A stretch of DNA of 64,000 nucleotides from Tragulus kanchil (taxonomy: Eukaryota; Chordata; Mammalia; Artiodactyla; Tragulidae). Shown here piece by piece: positions 31,741 to 45,333 of this stretch. The stretch is taken from contig JAIOJX010000001.1 of NCBI GenBank assembly GCA_022376925.1, positions 38,286,170-38,350,169 of the forward strand, written 5' to 3'. Below the pieces are notes generated by a model. That model saw only the letters and a list, made by a program, of their open reading frames with translations. It ran no database searches and was not told the origin of the DNA. The first letter of the stretch is position 1. Every line of letters starts with the position of its first letter. The translations under genes were made by a program, and so were the position numbers.

Positions 31741-32663
31741 GCTTGGGTGCACTGATCCCACCAAGACCCACCTTCCAGAAACTTGCTGTTAATTGGATGT
31801 CCACCAAGCCCCTCAGACTCAGTGTGTCTCAAACTGAACTCATTATCTGCCACCAAGAACCTGCTTCCCACCCCCCATACCCAGTGTGTTCCCTATCTTG
31901 GTTAATAGCACCACTATCCCCTAGCCTGGAAATTTCAGTGCTTAACTCCTTCTCTCCTCTACCACCCACATCCACTCAGGGGTCAAGCCTTAATAACGCC
32001 ATCTCTGTCCTCCCCTTCTACCCCTCTCACCCCTGCCCTGACGTGTGCCCTCATCATCTCTCACCCAGAATATTACAATAGCCTCTTAACTGGTCCTTCG
32101 GCCTCCAATCAATTCATCCTCTAAAGCATCAGTTTGATCACATCATCCCCTCCATCTGCCAAAGCCTTCAACAGCTTTCCCCTGTCTTCAAAATCAAGCC
32201 CACATTTCTTAGCACAGCCTTCAGGGCCTTCCATGACCTGGCCTCTAGCCTCCTATCTGGCCACATCCTGTGCCCTCATCACCCTGACTCCTGACCTTTC
32301 CCTGAACAGACCATCCAGTTCCAGACTGGTTCCTCACCCTGAAATCACCTCTCCTATGTCCCCCCTTCTTCTCTGTCCCACCTCAAAGCCTGGCTTAAAT
32401 GTCATCATGGCATCTCCCCAGCCCCAGTCCTTGGCCAGATAACTCCTCCCTGCCTGGTCCTCCCTAAACACTTCATTCCCACACACACCAGAGCACAGAA
32501 TTCTCAGTCCCTCTGCTGTGTGGTTATTTGGGCACGTGGCATGGATGTCTTCCCTCCCCACCCCCAGACAATCAGCTACGTAAGGTAAGAAACAACTTCT
32601 TTTCTGTCTCTGGTTCTTCTGCCATGTCTTACATATGGCAACTACTCAGTAAATTTGTGTTAT
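31741..32663 (+). mobile_element. L2 LINE, duplicate (U8 copy B)
   Basis: Same L2 copy repeated 1079 bp on, with its first ~70 nt degraded. Same element, not an independent insertion. Confidence 0.75.
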
Positions 32664-32870
32664 ACTTCCCTGTTGGCTCAGTGGTAAAGCATCCGCTTGC
32701 AATGCAGGAGACCCAGGTTCAATCCCTGGATTGGGAAGATCTCCTGGAGGAGAGCATGGCAACCCACTCCAGTATTCTTGCTTGGAGAAGCCCATGGATA
32801 GAGGCGCCCGGTGGGCTACAGTCTTTTGGGTCGCACAGAGTCAGACATGACTGAAGTGACTAAGCAGCAG
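32664..32870 (+). mobile_element. Bov-tA SINE, complete (U8 copy B)
   Basis: Full element ending gtcagacatgactgaagtgactaagcagcag in two blocks, inserted at the 3' end of the L2. Confidence 0.9.
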
Positions 32871-35563
32871 CATAGAAGTGAATCCTGGATGAGAACTGAG
32901 GTGGACCCTGAGAAATTATAAAAAGCAAAATAACCTCCCCCCAAAAGTATTCACCATGCTGACATACTATTTTTTAGAAACTGTACTATAAGGAAAAAGT
33001 TATGCCTTATCTACAGCACACTCTTCCAAACTGCCTGACTCTAGCCCAGTTCATTGTCTCTGAGCTCTCTGCACCTCTGTAAATTGCAGGTGACTGATGG
33101 ATATGCAAACTCTGTCTTGTCCCATGCAGTTTGGATTGACTTCCCTCCCCACTGAGGAAGAACCAGTTTTTCTTCCATTTGAAATTCAATTTCTTTCCTC
33201 TGTATAATATTTGTGCTTTTGGGACTTTGTCTTTGAACCGGCTATAAGCATCTGTCTGGTTCCCTTGTTGATTAATGAGTAAAATAAAATCTTAAACACG
33301 TGTTCATTTTAAAATCTGTAAGAGACTCATGATTTCACCTTTTCGTGAAAATCATCTAACATTTCTAAAACAGTTATGTGGATTCACACATAATTTTAGA
33401 GAGATTTCAACAAGGGGTAAGAGAAATGGACTCTGCTTCACCTCAGTTCACCAGGATTCCACTCCCTAAACATCCTGGCTAATCAAGCTTTGACTGTTTC
33501 TTAGAATATCTTAGAATATCCTAATTTAGACAACCACAGCTCAGTCTGTTGACTGACCGGGTACTTTTTTCACCTTTTCTCTCCATGAGGCATTAGAAGA
33601 CTCAGGCAGTGGAAGGGGCCAATCTTACTATTAGTCAAATTTTTAGGAAGAATTTTCACATGTGTTGTAGTGACTACCTGAACATTTGTAGGCAGCAGAT
33701 ATAAGTCAGTCACCGTGGCTTTTTCCCTCTTAGGTTTATTTTGGCTCTGTTTAGAGGGAATTAGCAGTTTGTAGGGCCTCGGACAGAAATCAGAAGGGAG
33801 AATCCCAGCATTTGTTAACAGAACAAGGTATAGAATATCATTACCTAGATAAGGGAGATTTTAGACTCCCCCCATCCCCAAATAACAACAATAAGAAAAC
33901 CAAGTAAAAACCAAAATAATTACCACACAATACACATTTTATGACTACTTAGAGGGCAAACCTGATTCTAGAGACTCCTACTTTCACAAGATCCTAAAGA
34001 TAGCACATCACCTTCAATCTCGGTCTCCCATTCCTCTATTATTCTCTTGTCAGAGCAGTGCCCTTGCCTATGTGAAGTCCTCTGTTGCTAATTAATTTGC
34101 GGAGGTGGGGAGAGGAGTGGAAGGGTAGAAAGCAAGTCCAGAGAGCACCGAGCTAAATGGCCTATGCAAGAAGGCAAGAGAGTAAGCAAAGTAAGCTTCT
34201 CAAGAGCACTGATGGTGTCAACGGCCACACAGGACAGGAGTCAAGATGTATACCAATATTTCCAAGTCACGATCACCAAGGCGCTGGTTCAAAATACAGA
34301 CCCATAGGTCCCAACCCTGGAGATTCTGCTCTAGGAGGCTGAGGGTTTTGTTCTGGTAAGTCCAATCAAGTGAATAATCACTCAACTGCACACTACTTCT
34401 CAGGAAAGGTGTGCAGACAGGAATAAAATCTTACAGACATAGCCCACTTGGGAAGCTCCACTGGTGTCCATTCTTGGGCCCATCTTGCTTGTGCTTATAG
34501 CGCCTGCACTCATGTGTGGTGTACAATTCTCAATCTCTCACTCCCTCTCTGATGAGAACCATCACATCAAAGGCAAAAGGCGAAGTTCCTGAAAGGAACT
34601 TGGAAGAAACCTGGTCTCAAGTGACCCAGGAAGCACAGGCACAAGGATACGAAATACCTCAAAGGATTTTCCCAGATGTCACAACCATGTAATTGTTAAG
34701 AAATGAACAGCTGCAGGCCACAGAATCGAATGCAGCAGGACCACCTCAAGCTGTCCTCACTTTGGGGAGAAAACTGAAAAAGTCACACCCAACTCATGGT
34801 GAGGACAAAGGAAAACCTATGCTCCATCAACCTGAAGTGCTAAGTAGGGCTGAAAAAATAAAGAAGGAAAACTTCTCAATTTAAGAGACCCGTGTGCCCA
34901 TAAGCAGAAGGACTGACCAACATTCAAGGCAGTGAATTCAACAAGTGGGCAGCAGAAAGCAGGTAGTCTGTCACGATCAGCACACTATGAAACAGGGGAA
35001 ACCAAAGAGAAAATGGATAATGGGAGAGCAATGGCCTTAAAATGATGAGAATAACAGCTAAGCTAAGGACGAGCGGGTAGTAGAAGAAAAACCATAATCA
35101 AGTGGAACCTCTTTCCCAAAAAAATTCAAAAGGAAAAAAAAAAAAACCCTCAAAGACAAGCGCAGGTGTAAATGGCATACAAGAGAAGCCCATAGCCTAT
35201 GACAACCAAAAAGGAAAAACATGAAATAGGGGAACCTGAAATATTTCACCATCATGGGCCAAACTGAAACTCTGTGGGGAAGCACTGAAGACAGACATTT
35301 TAGAAAAGTTTAGAGAGAATATGTTCTCAAAAGGGGAAGAACATTGAACTGTAGCCCAAGTGAGGGCTGGGGGAGTTGGTAATAGGGGACAGTCAGCACT
35401 AAAATCTCAAAGGAGATCTTACAGATTGGGTAGACTTTTTTGGTTCAGTTTTGAAAGGAAGATGCCAAAACAAGGAGATTTCACAACTACAAGCCAAAGC
35501 ATGATCACCCTGCATGGTAGGAAGAGGAGGACATGACAGGAGGTAACAGAGCATCTATCTGAC

Positions 35564-35581
35564 ATTTATTTATTTATTTAT
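35564..35581 (+). repeat. (TTTA)n microsatellite (second copy at 36650-36667)
   Basis: Short TTTA tract in both members of duplication U9. Confidence 0.8.
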
Positions 35582-35848
35582 TAACAAAAGTAGACATTAT
35601 TAAAAACTTTTAGTTTCTACCCTTGAAAATGACAGACAGGCTGTTTGTTAATCTAGTGGGCAAGTTCCCCAGAATCATCTAGCTCTTTTTGTGGCTGAAG
35701 ACCCTTTACATGCAGAACAACTGGTGCTGACAACACATGAGACAAACTTGGGCCCTTATACATAGCATGAAACCTGCCCACTTACTCCTGGTGGATTCTA
35801 CCGTCAAGACAGTAAATTAGAAACTCAAGAATAAGAAGGCCTCAGTTA

Positions 35849-35945
35849 GGGCTTCCCTGGTGGTCCAGTGGCTAAAGAGTCTGCCTTGCAGTTCAAGGGG
35901 CACCAGTTTGATCCCTGGCCTAGGAAGATCCCACATGCTGCGGAG
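35849..35945 (+). mobile_element. CHR-type SINE cut off by the U9 junction
   Basis: gggcttccctggtggtccag to cacatgctgcggaga, then a jump back to the start of the duplicated unit. Confidence 0.9.
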
Positions 35946-36934
35946 AAAGAAGGAAAACTTCTCAATTTAAGAGACCCGTGTGCCCATAAGCAGAAGGACT
36001 GACCAACATTCAAGGCAGTGAATTCAACAAGTGGGCAGCAGAAAGCAGGTAGTCTGTCACGATCAGCACACTATGAAACAGGGGAAACCAAAGAGAAAAT
36101 GGATAATGGGAGAGCAATGGCCTTAAAATGATGAGAATAACAGCTAAGCTAAGGACGAGCGGGTAGTAGAAGAAAAACCATAATCAAGTGGAACCTCTTT
36201 CCCAAAAAAATTCAAAAGGAAAAAAAAAAAAACCCTCAAAGACAAGCGCAGGTGTAAATGGCATACAAGAGAAGCCCATAGCCTATGACAACCAAAAAGG
36301 AAAAACATGAAATAGGGGAACCTGAAATATTTCACCATCATGGGCCAAACTGAAACTCTGTGGGGAAGCACTGAAGACAGACATTTTAGAAAAGTTTAGA
36401 GAGAATATGTTCTCAAAAGGGGAAGAACATTGAACTGTAGCCCAAGTGAGGGCTGGGGGAGTTGGTAATAGGGGACAGTCAGCACTAAAATCTCAAAGGA
36501 GATCTTACAGATTGGGTAGACTTTTTTGGTTCAGTTTTGAAAGGAAGATGCCAAAACAAGGAGATTTCACAACTACAAGCCAAAGCATGATCACCCTGCA
36601 TGGTAGGAAGAGGAGGACATGACAGGAGGTAACAGAGCATCTATCTGACATTTATTTATTTATTTATTAACAAAAGTAGACATTATTAAAAACTTTTAGT
36701 TTCTACCCTTGAAAATGACAGACAGGCTGTTTGTTAATCTAGTGGGCAAGTTCCCCAGAATCATCTAGCTCTTTTTGTGGCTGAAGACCCTTTACATGCA
36801 GAACAACTGGTGCTGACAACACATGAGACAAACTTGGGCCCTTATACATAGCATGAAACCTGCCCACTTACTCCTGGTGGATTCTACCGTCAAGACAGTA
36901 AATTAGAAACTCAAGAATAAGAAGGCCTCAGTTA

Positions 36935-37180
36935 GGGCTTCCCTGGTGGTCCAGTGGCTAAAGAGTCTGCCTTGCAGTTCAAGGGGCACCAGTTTGATCC
37001 CTGGCCTAGGAAGATCCCACATGCTGCGGAGAGGCTGGACCGGTATGCCAATTGTGAGCCAGTCCTCTGCAAGGAGAGAGGCTACTGTAATGGGAGGCCC
37101 ACACAGGCTAAAGAATAAAGATGGATGAAAATAAATAGATAAAAAACCAATAAAAGAGGCCAAAATTAAAAAAAAAAAAA
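36935..37180 (+). mobile_element. CHR-2-type SINE, complete, perfect TSD
   Basis: tRNA-Glu-like head, middle, and A-rich end (ataaaagaggccaaaatt). Flanked by a perfect 16-bp target-site duplication, aagaaggcctcagtta, at 36919-36934 and 37181-37196. Confidence 0.93.
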
Positions 37181-38704
37181 AAGAAGGCCTCAGTTAAAAT
37201 AAATCTGGTAGTACTCCCCCAGGACTCTCTTGGTTCACACTGCCTTGTGACCTGGAAGCAATTACAACCTTAAAAAAAAATGAAAGAGCCGGAAAATATT
37301 CATCTTGAAGCCTGGCCCTGAATTTGTCCTCCAGAGGATAGGCGTGGCCAGCAGACAGTTAAAGAAGGAGGGTTGGGTCAGTGATGACTAATAAGTAGAG
37401 AAAACCAACTTTGGGACCTGCTGCTCCAATAGAAATCCAGAGCTCTGGGAAAAATTCCCATAAGACAGAGAGATTCTGATTTCACAGAAGCAAAGGAAAG
37501 GCCATCCCACTCCCCCACTTTGGGAAAGGCAGCATCTAAGACACCCCCAAGGAGACCCAAGAGATCACTGGCACTGAGATCCCCAGAAACATGAAAAGCC
37601 CAGTCACCCAGTGACCAGGATGCCTTTAGAGAGATGTCAAAATGTCTCAAAATCATTGTTTTCAATAGGAAAGTTTACACATACCCAACAAGGATAACTT
37701 TGCCTGGCTTTAGATATGGAACGACAACCATGAGTCTTACCCTCCTGGGCCCTCTGCTTTCCTCCACGTGTAGGACTAGCATTCCTACTTCCCCTACTTA
37801 ATATCCAAAACCTCACCCCCAATGAGGAAACTCTTCCAACTTACATTCTTCTAATTTAATGATTTCCCATATAAAGATATTTTAACATTCTCCTCTGGCT
37901 TTCCCCTCACTATCTATATCCCCTCATCTTTCCCTGCCATTAAAGAAATACCACTCCTTGAAACTCAAGAGTCCCCTAAACATGCTCCAATCACTTTGCT
38001 TCCTTTCATGCAAAACAGATTTCTCTGCCCTCATACACCACCACACACAAACACACACACAGGCAAAAAAAACTGAAAATAATCTGCTGGGCAATTGAAA
38101 TGAGAAAGGGGCCCTTTGCACTGTTCATACACACCTTCTATTTTCGCACTTCCTAGCTACCATGAGGTGGTCTTTTTTTTTTCCCCCTATCCAAATAGTT
38201 CCACCAGTTCTACTCCAAGAGATCAGTCTTATATAAGGGACATTGAATCCTGTTCCCAGATACACTCTTTCCTGTATTTACCGAAAAAGCTAAGGTATTG
38301 CCTGCACACAGCTCTAGCAAGAGACACCTTCATAGACTCCTTGGGTACCTCTATGTTTGAAAACTTCACCTTATAGACATTTATGAGACTTGGACACAAA
38401 GGAATGTTAACTATCTGCTAAACGCATGAGAGCTTACTCATTCAAACGAATGTCATTACTTCCAAAGTAGTCACCTTGGGAGGCTAGACCTTCATCTCAA
38501 AGGAGTGACCATGGCTTGATCTTGATTTGTTGGAGCTCTGCAGGTGAACATTACCATCCAAACCTTTCTCAATCCAACCCCCAACCTTCTCAGTCTCCTC
38601 ACGAGTACTGAATCCATCCAGAGTCATTTTGATGTTTTAAAACTGCCAAAACCCATTCAGAATCATCTAATCACACGGTGGCAACACATTTGAAGAGTGA
38701 TATA

Positions 38705-38898
38705 CAGTTGGCCCTCAGCATTCGTGGGTTTCACATCCGTGACTGGTGGAATCCAGGGATGCAAAACTCGTGCAGAGGTGGAAGTTTGTTTCTACTGTGC
38801 CATTTTGAATCAGGGGCTTGAGCATCGCAAGATTTGGTATCCATTTTGATATTAGGAGTTTCCTGGAAACACTCCCTGCAGATACCAAGGGACGACTA
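38705..38898. mobile_element. Tigger-family (MER2-like) DNA transposon remnant, copy A
   Basis: Starts TA-cagttggccctcagcattcg and ends ataccaagggacgacta-TA, with gggcttgagcatcgcaag in between. This is the classic non-autonomous Tigger/pogo-type structure with TA target sites. Confidence 0.75.
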
Positions 38899-39837
38899 TA
38901 CTCTAGTACCTGAAGCCTCAACTGTGGGGGACCAAATCTGGAGGGCATTTTCAGCCCCTGCTTCTCAACCATCTGAGACCTCTCGCTGTTGTCCAGTTAC
39001 TATGTCATCTGCAAAAATTGAGACTAACACAAAAGCACCTGAATGGACCAAAGGTAATCGATAGCAGCAGTTAAGCAGAAAAAAGCCACTCCTTGAAACT
39101 CAAGAGTCCCCTAAACATGCTCCAATCACTTTGCTTCCTTTCATGCAAAACAGATTTCTCTGCCCTCATACACCACACACAAACACACACACAGGCAAAA
39201 AAAACTGAAAATAATCTGCTGGGCAATTGAAATGAGAAAGGGGCCCTTTGCACTGTTCATACACACCTTCTATTTTCGCACTTCCTAGCTACCATGAGGT
39301 GGTCTTTTTTTTTTCCCCCTATCCAAATAGTTCCACCAGTTCTACTCCAAGAGATCAGTCTTATATAAGGGACATTGAATCCTGTTCCCAGATACACTCT
39401 TTCCTGTATTTACCGAAAAAGCTAAGGTATTGCCTGCACACAGCTCTAGCAAGAGACACCTTCATAGACTCCTTGGGTACCTCTATGTTTGAAAACTTCA
39501 CCTTATAGACATTTATGAGACTTGGACACAAAGGAATGTTAACTATCTGCTAAACGCATGAGAGCTTACTCATTCAAACGAATGTCATTACTTCCAAAGT
39601 AGTCACCTTGGGAGGCTAGACCTTCATCTCAAAGGAGTGACCATGGCTTGATCTTGATTTGTTGGAGCTCTGCAGGTGAACATTACCATCCAAACCTTTC
39701 TCAATCCAACCCCCAACCTTCTCAGTCTCCTCACGAGTACTGAATCCATCCAGAGTCATTTTGATGTTTTAAAACTGCCAAAACCCATTCAGAATCATCT
39801 AATCACACGGTGGCAACACATTTGAAGAGTGATATAC

Positions 39838-40034
39838 AGTTGGCCCTCAGCATTCGTGGGTTTCACATCCGTGACTGGTGGAATCCAGGGATGCAAAACT
39901 CGTGCAGAGGTGGAAGTTTGTTTCTACTGTGCCATTTTGAATCAGGGGCTTGAGCATCGCAAGATTTGGTATCCATTTTGATATTCGCAGGAGTTTCCTG
40001 GAAACACTCCCCTGCAGATACCAAGGGACGACTA
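39838..40034. mobile_element. Tigger-family remnant, duplicate (U10 copy B)
   Basis: Same element in the second member of U10. It keeps bases (cgc near 39987 and an extra C near 40011) that are missing in the first copy. Confidence 0.72.
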
Positions 40035-41400
40035 TACTCTAGTACCTGAAGCCTCAACTGTGGGGGACCAAATCTGGAGGGCATTTTCAGCCCCTGCTTC
40101 TCAACCATCTGAGACCTCTCGCTGTTGTCCAGTTACTATGTCATCTGCAAAAATTGAGACTAACACAAAAGCACCTGAATGGACCAAAGGTAATCGATAT
40201 CAGCAGTGAAGCAGAAAAAAGTAAAAAGTTTTCCTCTCTCACATACACTTTCATACCACCAGATCATTTTAGTTTTTCCATCCGCTGCCAAGATACCTTT
40301 TTCCTATTATTCAAATAGTACTCACTTCCATTTCCTACTATAAGAAAATTATTTTACTCAATTTACAGATAATACCTTACCTCATCATAGCTTTAAACTG
40401 GACCTAGGCTCTAGGAACAAGATTTTGTACAACTTCTAGATGTCACAGATATCCAGAAAACCTAAACATCAGGAAATTGATCTGGCCTTTTCCAAATGCA
40501 AAGCCATCTCAAAATGTCACCCTAAGTAACGAGGGTCATTCTTTGAGCACCTCTTGTATCTACTAGATCAAAAAAATAAAAGCTGTCTTTCCTCAATTTG
40601 GTCTTCAGCAGGACCACGTGAACACTTTGGGTGCTTTTCACACTCTAAAGCTGAATCATGTAACATGAGGCTTCAGTCCCTTTTGTGATGCTTCTGGCTC
40701 CTCCCTGCCATAAACTGTGACAGTGGCTCTCAGGTCCTTCATTTCAGTATATAGCATTCATGATATGGAATTTTTCTCTTCAAGAGGATTCCTCCTCATC
40801 AAGCTTTAGCCTTTCTTTAAAAAAAAAAAAAAAAAAAAAAGAAGTCTCCTGGACCTCTTATACAAATGTTCGGAGAAGTCATATCAGCCTATTTATTTTT
40901 ATTCTCTCACCCTAGACTATGGGCTTAACTCATTTTACAGATATTACTCATTCAAAGGTATACACACACATACACACATCAGCTCACAGAATTTCAAACT
41001 CTCAATATTGGCTCAACTGGCTATCTGTCTATAGGTTTTTCAAGGCTAGAAAGAAGACTTTCTACTTCTTTTAATAGCTACTTCCAATAGTGCCTAATAT
41101 GAGACAAAGTACACAATATGCACTTTTGATAATTAAATACTTGCTAAACTATGGGGAAAAAAAAACAGAAATCCCCACTACTCACTATCCCATACAGAAA
41201 CCAAGAACAACCCCATATAAAAAGCACTGGGTCTATGAATATCTTTTACTTCCTGTGCTCTCTTCATAAACTTTCTCTTCTTTCTTCTCCTTACTTCCAT
41301 AACAAAGAAATTACAGGAATCAAATAAAATTGGACCGAGGCAAAATAATAATGTCAACTTCCAATCATCTGAGGGTGGCTTAGCCACAGTTAATTTTTTA

Positions 41401-41666
41401 AAAAAATTTTGGCCTCTTTTATTGATTTTTTATTTATGTATTTTCATTCAGCTTTATTCTTTGGCCTGTGTGGGCCTCCCATGGCAGTAGCCTCTCTCCT
41501 TAAAGAGCACCGACTCTGGGTGCATGTGTTCCAGAGCACTGGCTCATTAACTGACACATTGGTGCAGCTGCTTCGTGGCACATGGGATCTTCCTGAGCCA
41601 GGGATCAAACCAGTGTCCCTTGCACTGCAAGGCGGACTCTTTACCCACTGGATCACCAGGGAAGCC
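41401..41666 (-). mobile_element. CHR-2-type SINE, minus orientation
   Basis: Reverse of the family: ggcctcttttattgattttt ... gggatcaaaccagtgtccct ... gatcaccagggaagcccc. Flanked by ccacagttaattttt/ccacggctaattttt (41384 and 41667). Confidence 0.9.
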
Positions 41667-42604
41667 CCACGGCTAATTTTTAAACCCAGCGGACTTATGG
41701 ACTGCCTCCTTCTGACACTTACAGTAGATGTGTGCTCATGGAACAACTCATTTTAATATCTGCCTAAGCAGAATATAAATAGGAAGGTAAATTTGCTAGG
41801 GAGGGGGACAGGCAGTGAATAATAATACATTTCCGAAGTCAAACAGAAATCATTAATTTGTTCCCTGATTTACTGTTTTAAATTGGCCTGCTATCACACT
41901 CTCCCTATATTGGTATAGCTGATTGTTGGCATCAAAGTCCACTTTGGCTGTAGAGAGGGAATATATTTTACAGCCCATTGTTTTTCCCTGCCCAAAAGCT
42001 TGATTTGCGGATACCTGAGCTATTTGAAATGCCAATCTCTTCCATTCAATCGCTGATGAACATCCCTGTCATAGAGCCATCCCAGATCTGAGCTCCATCT
42101 ACCAGTTCTTGCAGCAATCCCAGATGTCAAAGACAGCTAGAAAGCCCAACTAGTCATAATTAAACACAAAAGCCCTTTTCAGAAAGCAATGGATTTTTAA
42201 AATGCCACCTTGGTAAACTATGTTTGGGTCTTTTTTAAACTATGGACCAAAATGTGCCCTGAAATTCAACTGGATATACACCCTTCAGTTCCTGCCCTAA
42301 AATACTGGGCACTGCTACAGCACCGCTGTGAAAGAAGCTGCCACTTCCACCCCAGAGGTGGATACAACAATGCAGTGATGAGCCAAGGTATTTCTTCCTA
42401 CCACATCGTAAAGGCTAAATATTTACTAATACAACAAGAATATGGAGAAAGTGCACAGAGCATCCAGATCTAAGCGGAGCACTCAGGAGCTGGTGACAGT
42501 TTTCTTTCTGCCACCACGTTTACCATAGCATAATAATAATAATAACAGTAATACCATAGGACACAATTGAACAGGAAAAACTCGATTATACTATAATACT
42601 AGAT

Positions 42605-42750
42605 TATGCTAAAATACTAGATGTCATTTACCAGACACCTGCTATGGACCAGGCATTACAGATACCTCATCTGGTGTAATTCTCACAGCCCTGTGAGACT
42701 GGGGCTATCATTTCCATTTTATAGATGAGAAAACTGAGGCTCAAGAAAGT
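42605..42750 (+). mobile_element. MIR SINE
   Basis: Typical MIR text: ccagacacctgctatggacc ... ttccattttatagatgagaa ... actgaggctcaagaaag. Confidence 0.75.
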
Positions 42751-42781
42751 TCCACACAACTAGGAAATAGAAGAATAAGCA

Positions 42782-43043
42782 GGGTTTCCCTGGTGGTCCA
42801 GTGGGTAAGGACACCGCCTTGCACTGCAAGGGGCGCCAGTTCGATCCCTGGCCTGGGAAGATCCCACGTGCCGCAGAGCGGCTGGACCGATGTGTCCAAT
42901 TACCAAGCCGGAGCTCTGGGGCGCATGCGCCCAGAGCCAGTGCTCTGCAGTGAGAGAGGCCACTGCGAGGGGAGGCCCATACAGGCCAAAGAACAAAGAT
43001 AAATAAATGAAAGATCAATAGAAGTGACCAAAAAAAATAAAAA
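42782..43043 (+). mobile_element. CHR-2-type SINE, complete
   Basis: gggtttccctggtggtccag head, gcgcatgcgcccagagccag middle, A-rich end. Short direct repeats agaagaa on both sides. Confidence 0.9.
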
Positions 43044-44134
43044 AGAAGAAGAAGGACTCTAACCTAAGACTGCATGTCTTCAAAGGTTTCCAGGTAATTC
43101 TGATGAAAACTAATGTCTGAGAACCACTGGATCACACCAACTTGTGTCTGGTGCTACCAAGTCCTGCTGAGTAAAGCGTCATCATGGTAAGATACCTAAT
43201 CACTCTCGGGTCCAGGTATAGAATGCATCCACTCACACTGGGGTGCAGGGTCACGTGTAGTGCACTTCTCTATAGAACTTGGAAAAATGAAAATCTGCTG
43301 TTCTCCTTGTTCCTGGACACCAGCATTATAACAAAACTTAACTGTACCCTTAAATGGCACTAACACTAAGATTTCTAGGCATACCTTAGTAATGAGGTAA
43401 CGAAATTTTGTTTCTTACCAGTCAAAGAAGCCTGAAACACAAAGCTTCGCCAGCCCCTCAGTACTCTTGATTCTTCATGGATACTTAGCCTAAGGTCTCC
43501 TTAAAATCCAAATGAAGATGTATCCTGCACTGAATACTCTCACAAATAAGTTGAAAATTACCCTATTTTACAAATAATAAATCATCTCTCTTCAGATTCA
43601 TCACAATTCTTTGACCAGGGAGAATATGACCTTGACATGCAGCCTGCAGCCACTTTTTAAACAATGATCCACTTTTCAGTGTTTTATGGGGAAAGGGTGG
43701 TTTTTGCTTTTTAACAAAAAAAAAAAAAAGAAAGAAGAGAAGAGAAGAGAAAAGAAAAGAAAAAGAGGGAACCAGAAGAGCATATTTGAATTATAGGGAT
43801 AGAAACAGAGTTAAATTTTAGTCTTGACCAGAATTCATAGTTCACCAAAGAAAGTTTTCATCATAAAAGAGTGCTTTTAAGTTATGAACAGTAGGAAAGC
43901 ATACGATTTAGAAAGAGAACAGTTTCTACGTTATTTTAAGGACGACCATTCAAAAACTGGCATTAATAAAGCCTAGTTTGTATGTGAGATTATATAAAAT
44001 ACTGTATAGCATCCTAGTGGCTGAAAGGTACATTACTTCTTATTACCTCCCTCTTTGGCCAGTCAGACGCTAAATCTTCTGGCAAGCAGAGACTCACATC
44101 CAACGGGAACTCAGCATTAGGAAATTGCCTTTCT

Positions 44135-44495
44135 GGGACTGCCCTGGTGGTTCAGTGGTTAAGACTCTGGGCTCCCATGCAGGGTGCCAAGGTTTGATGC
44201 CTGGTCAGGGAACTAGATGCCACATGTTGCAACTAAGAGTTCACATGCTACAATTAAAGATCCCACATGCCGCAATTAAGACCCCAGCTGAGATCTGACA
44301 AAGCCAAACAAATAAATACATATTCTTTAAAAGAAAAGAAACTTCTTTTCCTTTTGAAAACCCACAGGTGCAACAAAATATCCTGCATGCCGCAACTAAG
44401 ACCCTAACTAAGATCTGGCACAGTCAAACAAATAAATAAATATTTTTTAAAAAGGAAAGAAATTTCCTTTGCTTTTGAAAACTCAGAGGTCTACG
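44135..44495 (+). mobile_element. CHR-1-type SINE with tandemly repeated tail and flank
   Basis: SINE head at 44135 (gggactgccctggtggttca). A segment of about 115 nt made of the SINE tail plus following unique sequence (44262-44378) is repeated at 44380-44495 with roughly 10-15% divergence, so this is an old, genuine local duplication. Confidence 0.75.
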
Positions 44496-45287
44496 ACCTT
44501 CCTTCCCCCTCAAGCAGTCATCAGAGGCTTCTCCCTTTCCCTGCCTATTTTACCCCTGACAATCTCCACTTTCCCCAGCACTCTTTCCATTCCACTCTAG
44601 TGTTCACTTTCCCACCCAACTCAACCATGAACTCCTCTGCTCTCAATCTCAGATGATGGTTGACTCTGAAAAACAGCTCTCTACCCTCTGAGGCCGTTCC
44701 AATCCATCTCACACTTAGCTCAGCCCAGAAGCAACGAACCACTCCAGTTGTCCAACCACAGATTTGCGCCTTTCCTCCATACCTCACCCCACCCTCCAAT
44801 TCTGGCCCAAGGCTCTCAGGCCACTGTTCTTTATCCTGTTGCATTCTGGAATTCCCATCACTCACCTCCCTATATCTAGGATTCCTCCCACTTGCAGACT
44901 GGAAAAACTGGTGTATTCCCACTTTCTCCTTCTTTCAAGGCCATTCTACTTAGGACAGTGAATTCCTTCACCCATTCTATATACTGACTTTGGTCGAGAT
45001 TTTCTAATTAATGCTTACACTTCTAAGTCCTGAATCCCAGGTAACCTCTGCTTCCTGGGCCCTCCCAGGGGCAGCAGCCACCAAAGCAAGTTTTTAAGTT
45101 CTTTACACCAGCTCCAGATCTGAATAAACACCTTCCTCCTTTGGCTCATTATCCCACCCTCTTTCTCTATTCTGCATTTTTCAGCCTGTATAGTACCTCT
45201 AAAATTCCTAAATATATTTCTATCTCTTCCCATATATCAGTTTTTCTCCCTAGCCCTATTTTTACCCAAGATCATCCTTCTTTCATG

Positions 45288-45333
45288 AGTTGTAAAGAGT
45301 TGGACATGACTTAGTGACAGAACAACAGCAGCC
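45288..45333 (+). mobile_element. Short BovB/ART2 tail fragment
   Basis: Reads gtaaagagttggacatgact followed by tagtgacagaacaacagcag, the 3' end of BovA/BovB elements. Confidence 0.7.

Larger units (their letters stand above)
30617..32820. repeat. Tandem duplication U8 (about 1.08 kb x2)
   Basis: Members are about 30617-31740 and 31741-32820, offset 1079. The second begins with a degraded, gapped version of 30617-30690. The first stops in the middle of a Bov-tA SINE. Confidence 0.92.
34860..37031. repeat. Tandem duplication U9 (about 1.09 kb x2)
   Basis: Members are 34860-35945 and 35946-37031, offset 1086. The first stops inside a CHR-type SINE that is complete in the second. Confidence 0.93.
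37951..40221. repeat. Tandem duplication U10 (about 1.13 kb x2)
   Basis: Members are 37951-39085 and 39086-40221, offset 1132-1135. Differences lie at the end of the first copy (38855-39075) and the start of the second (about 39170). Contains a Tigger-type DNA transposon. Confidence 0.93.

Noticed and set aside
35058..36371. Two identical 75-codon minus-strand frames suggesting a conserved small protein
   Set aside because: Identity is due to the tandem duplication U9, not conservation; the frame spans A/T-rich intron sequence.
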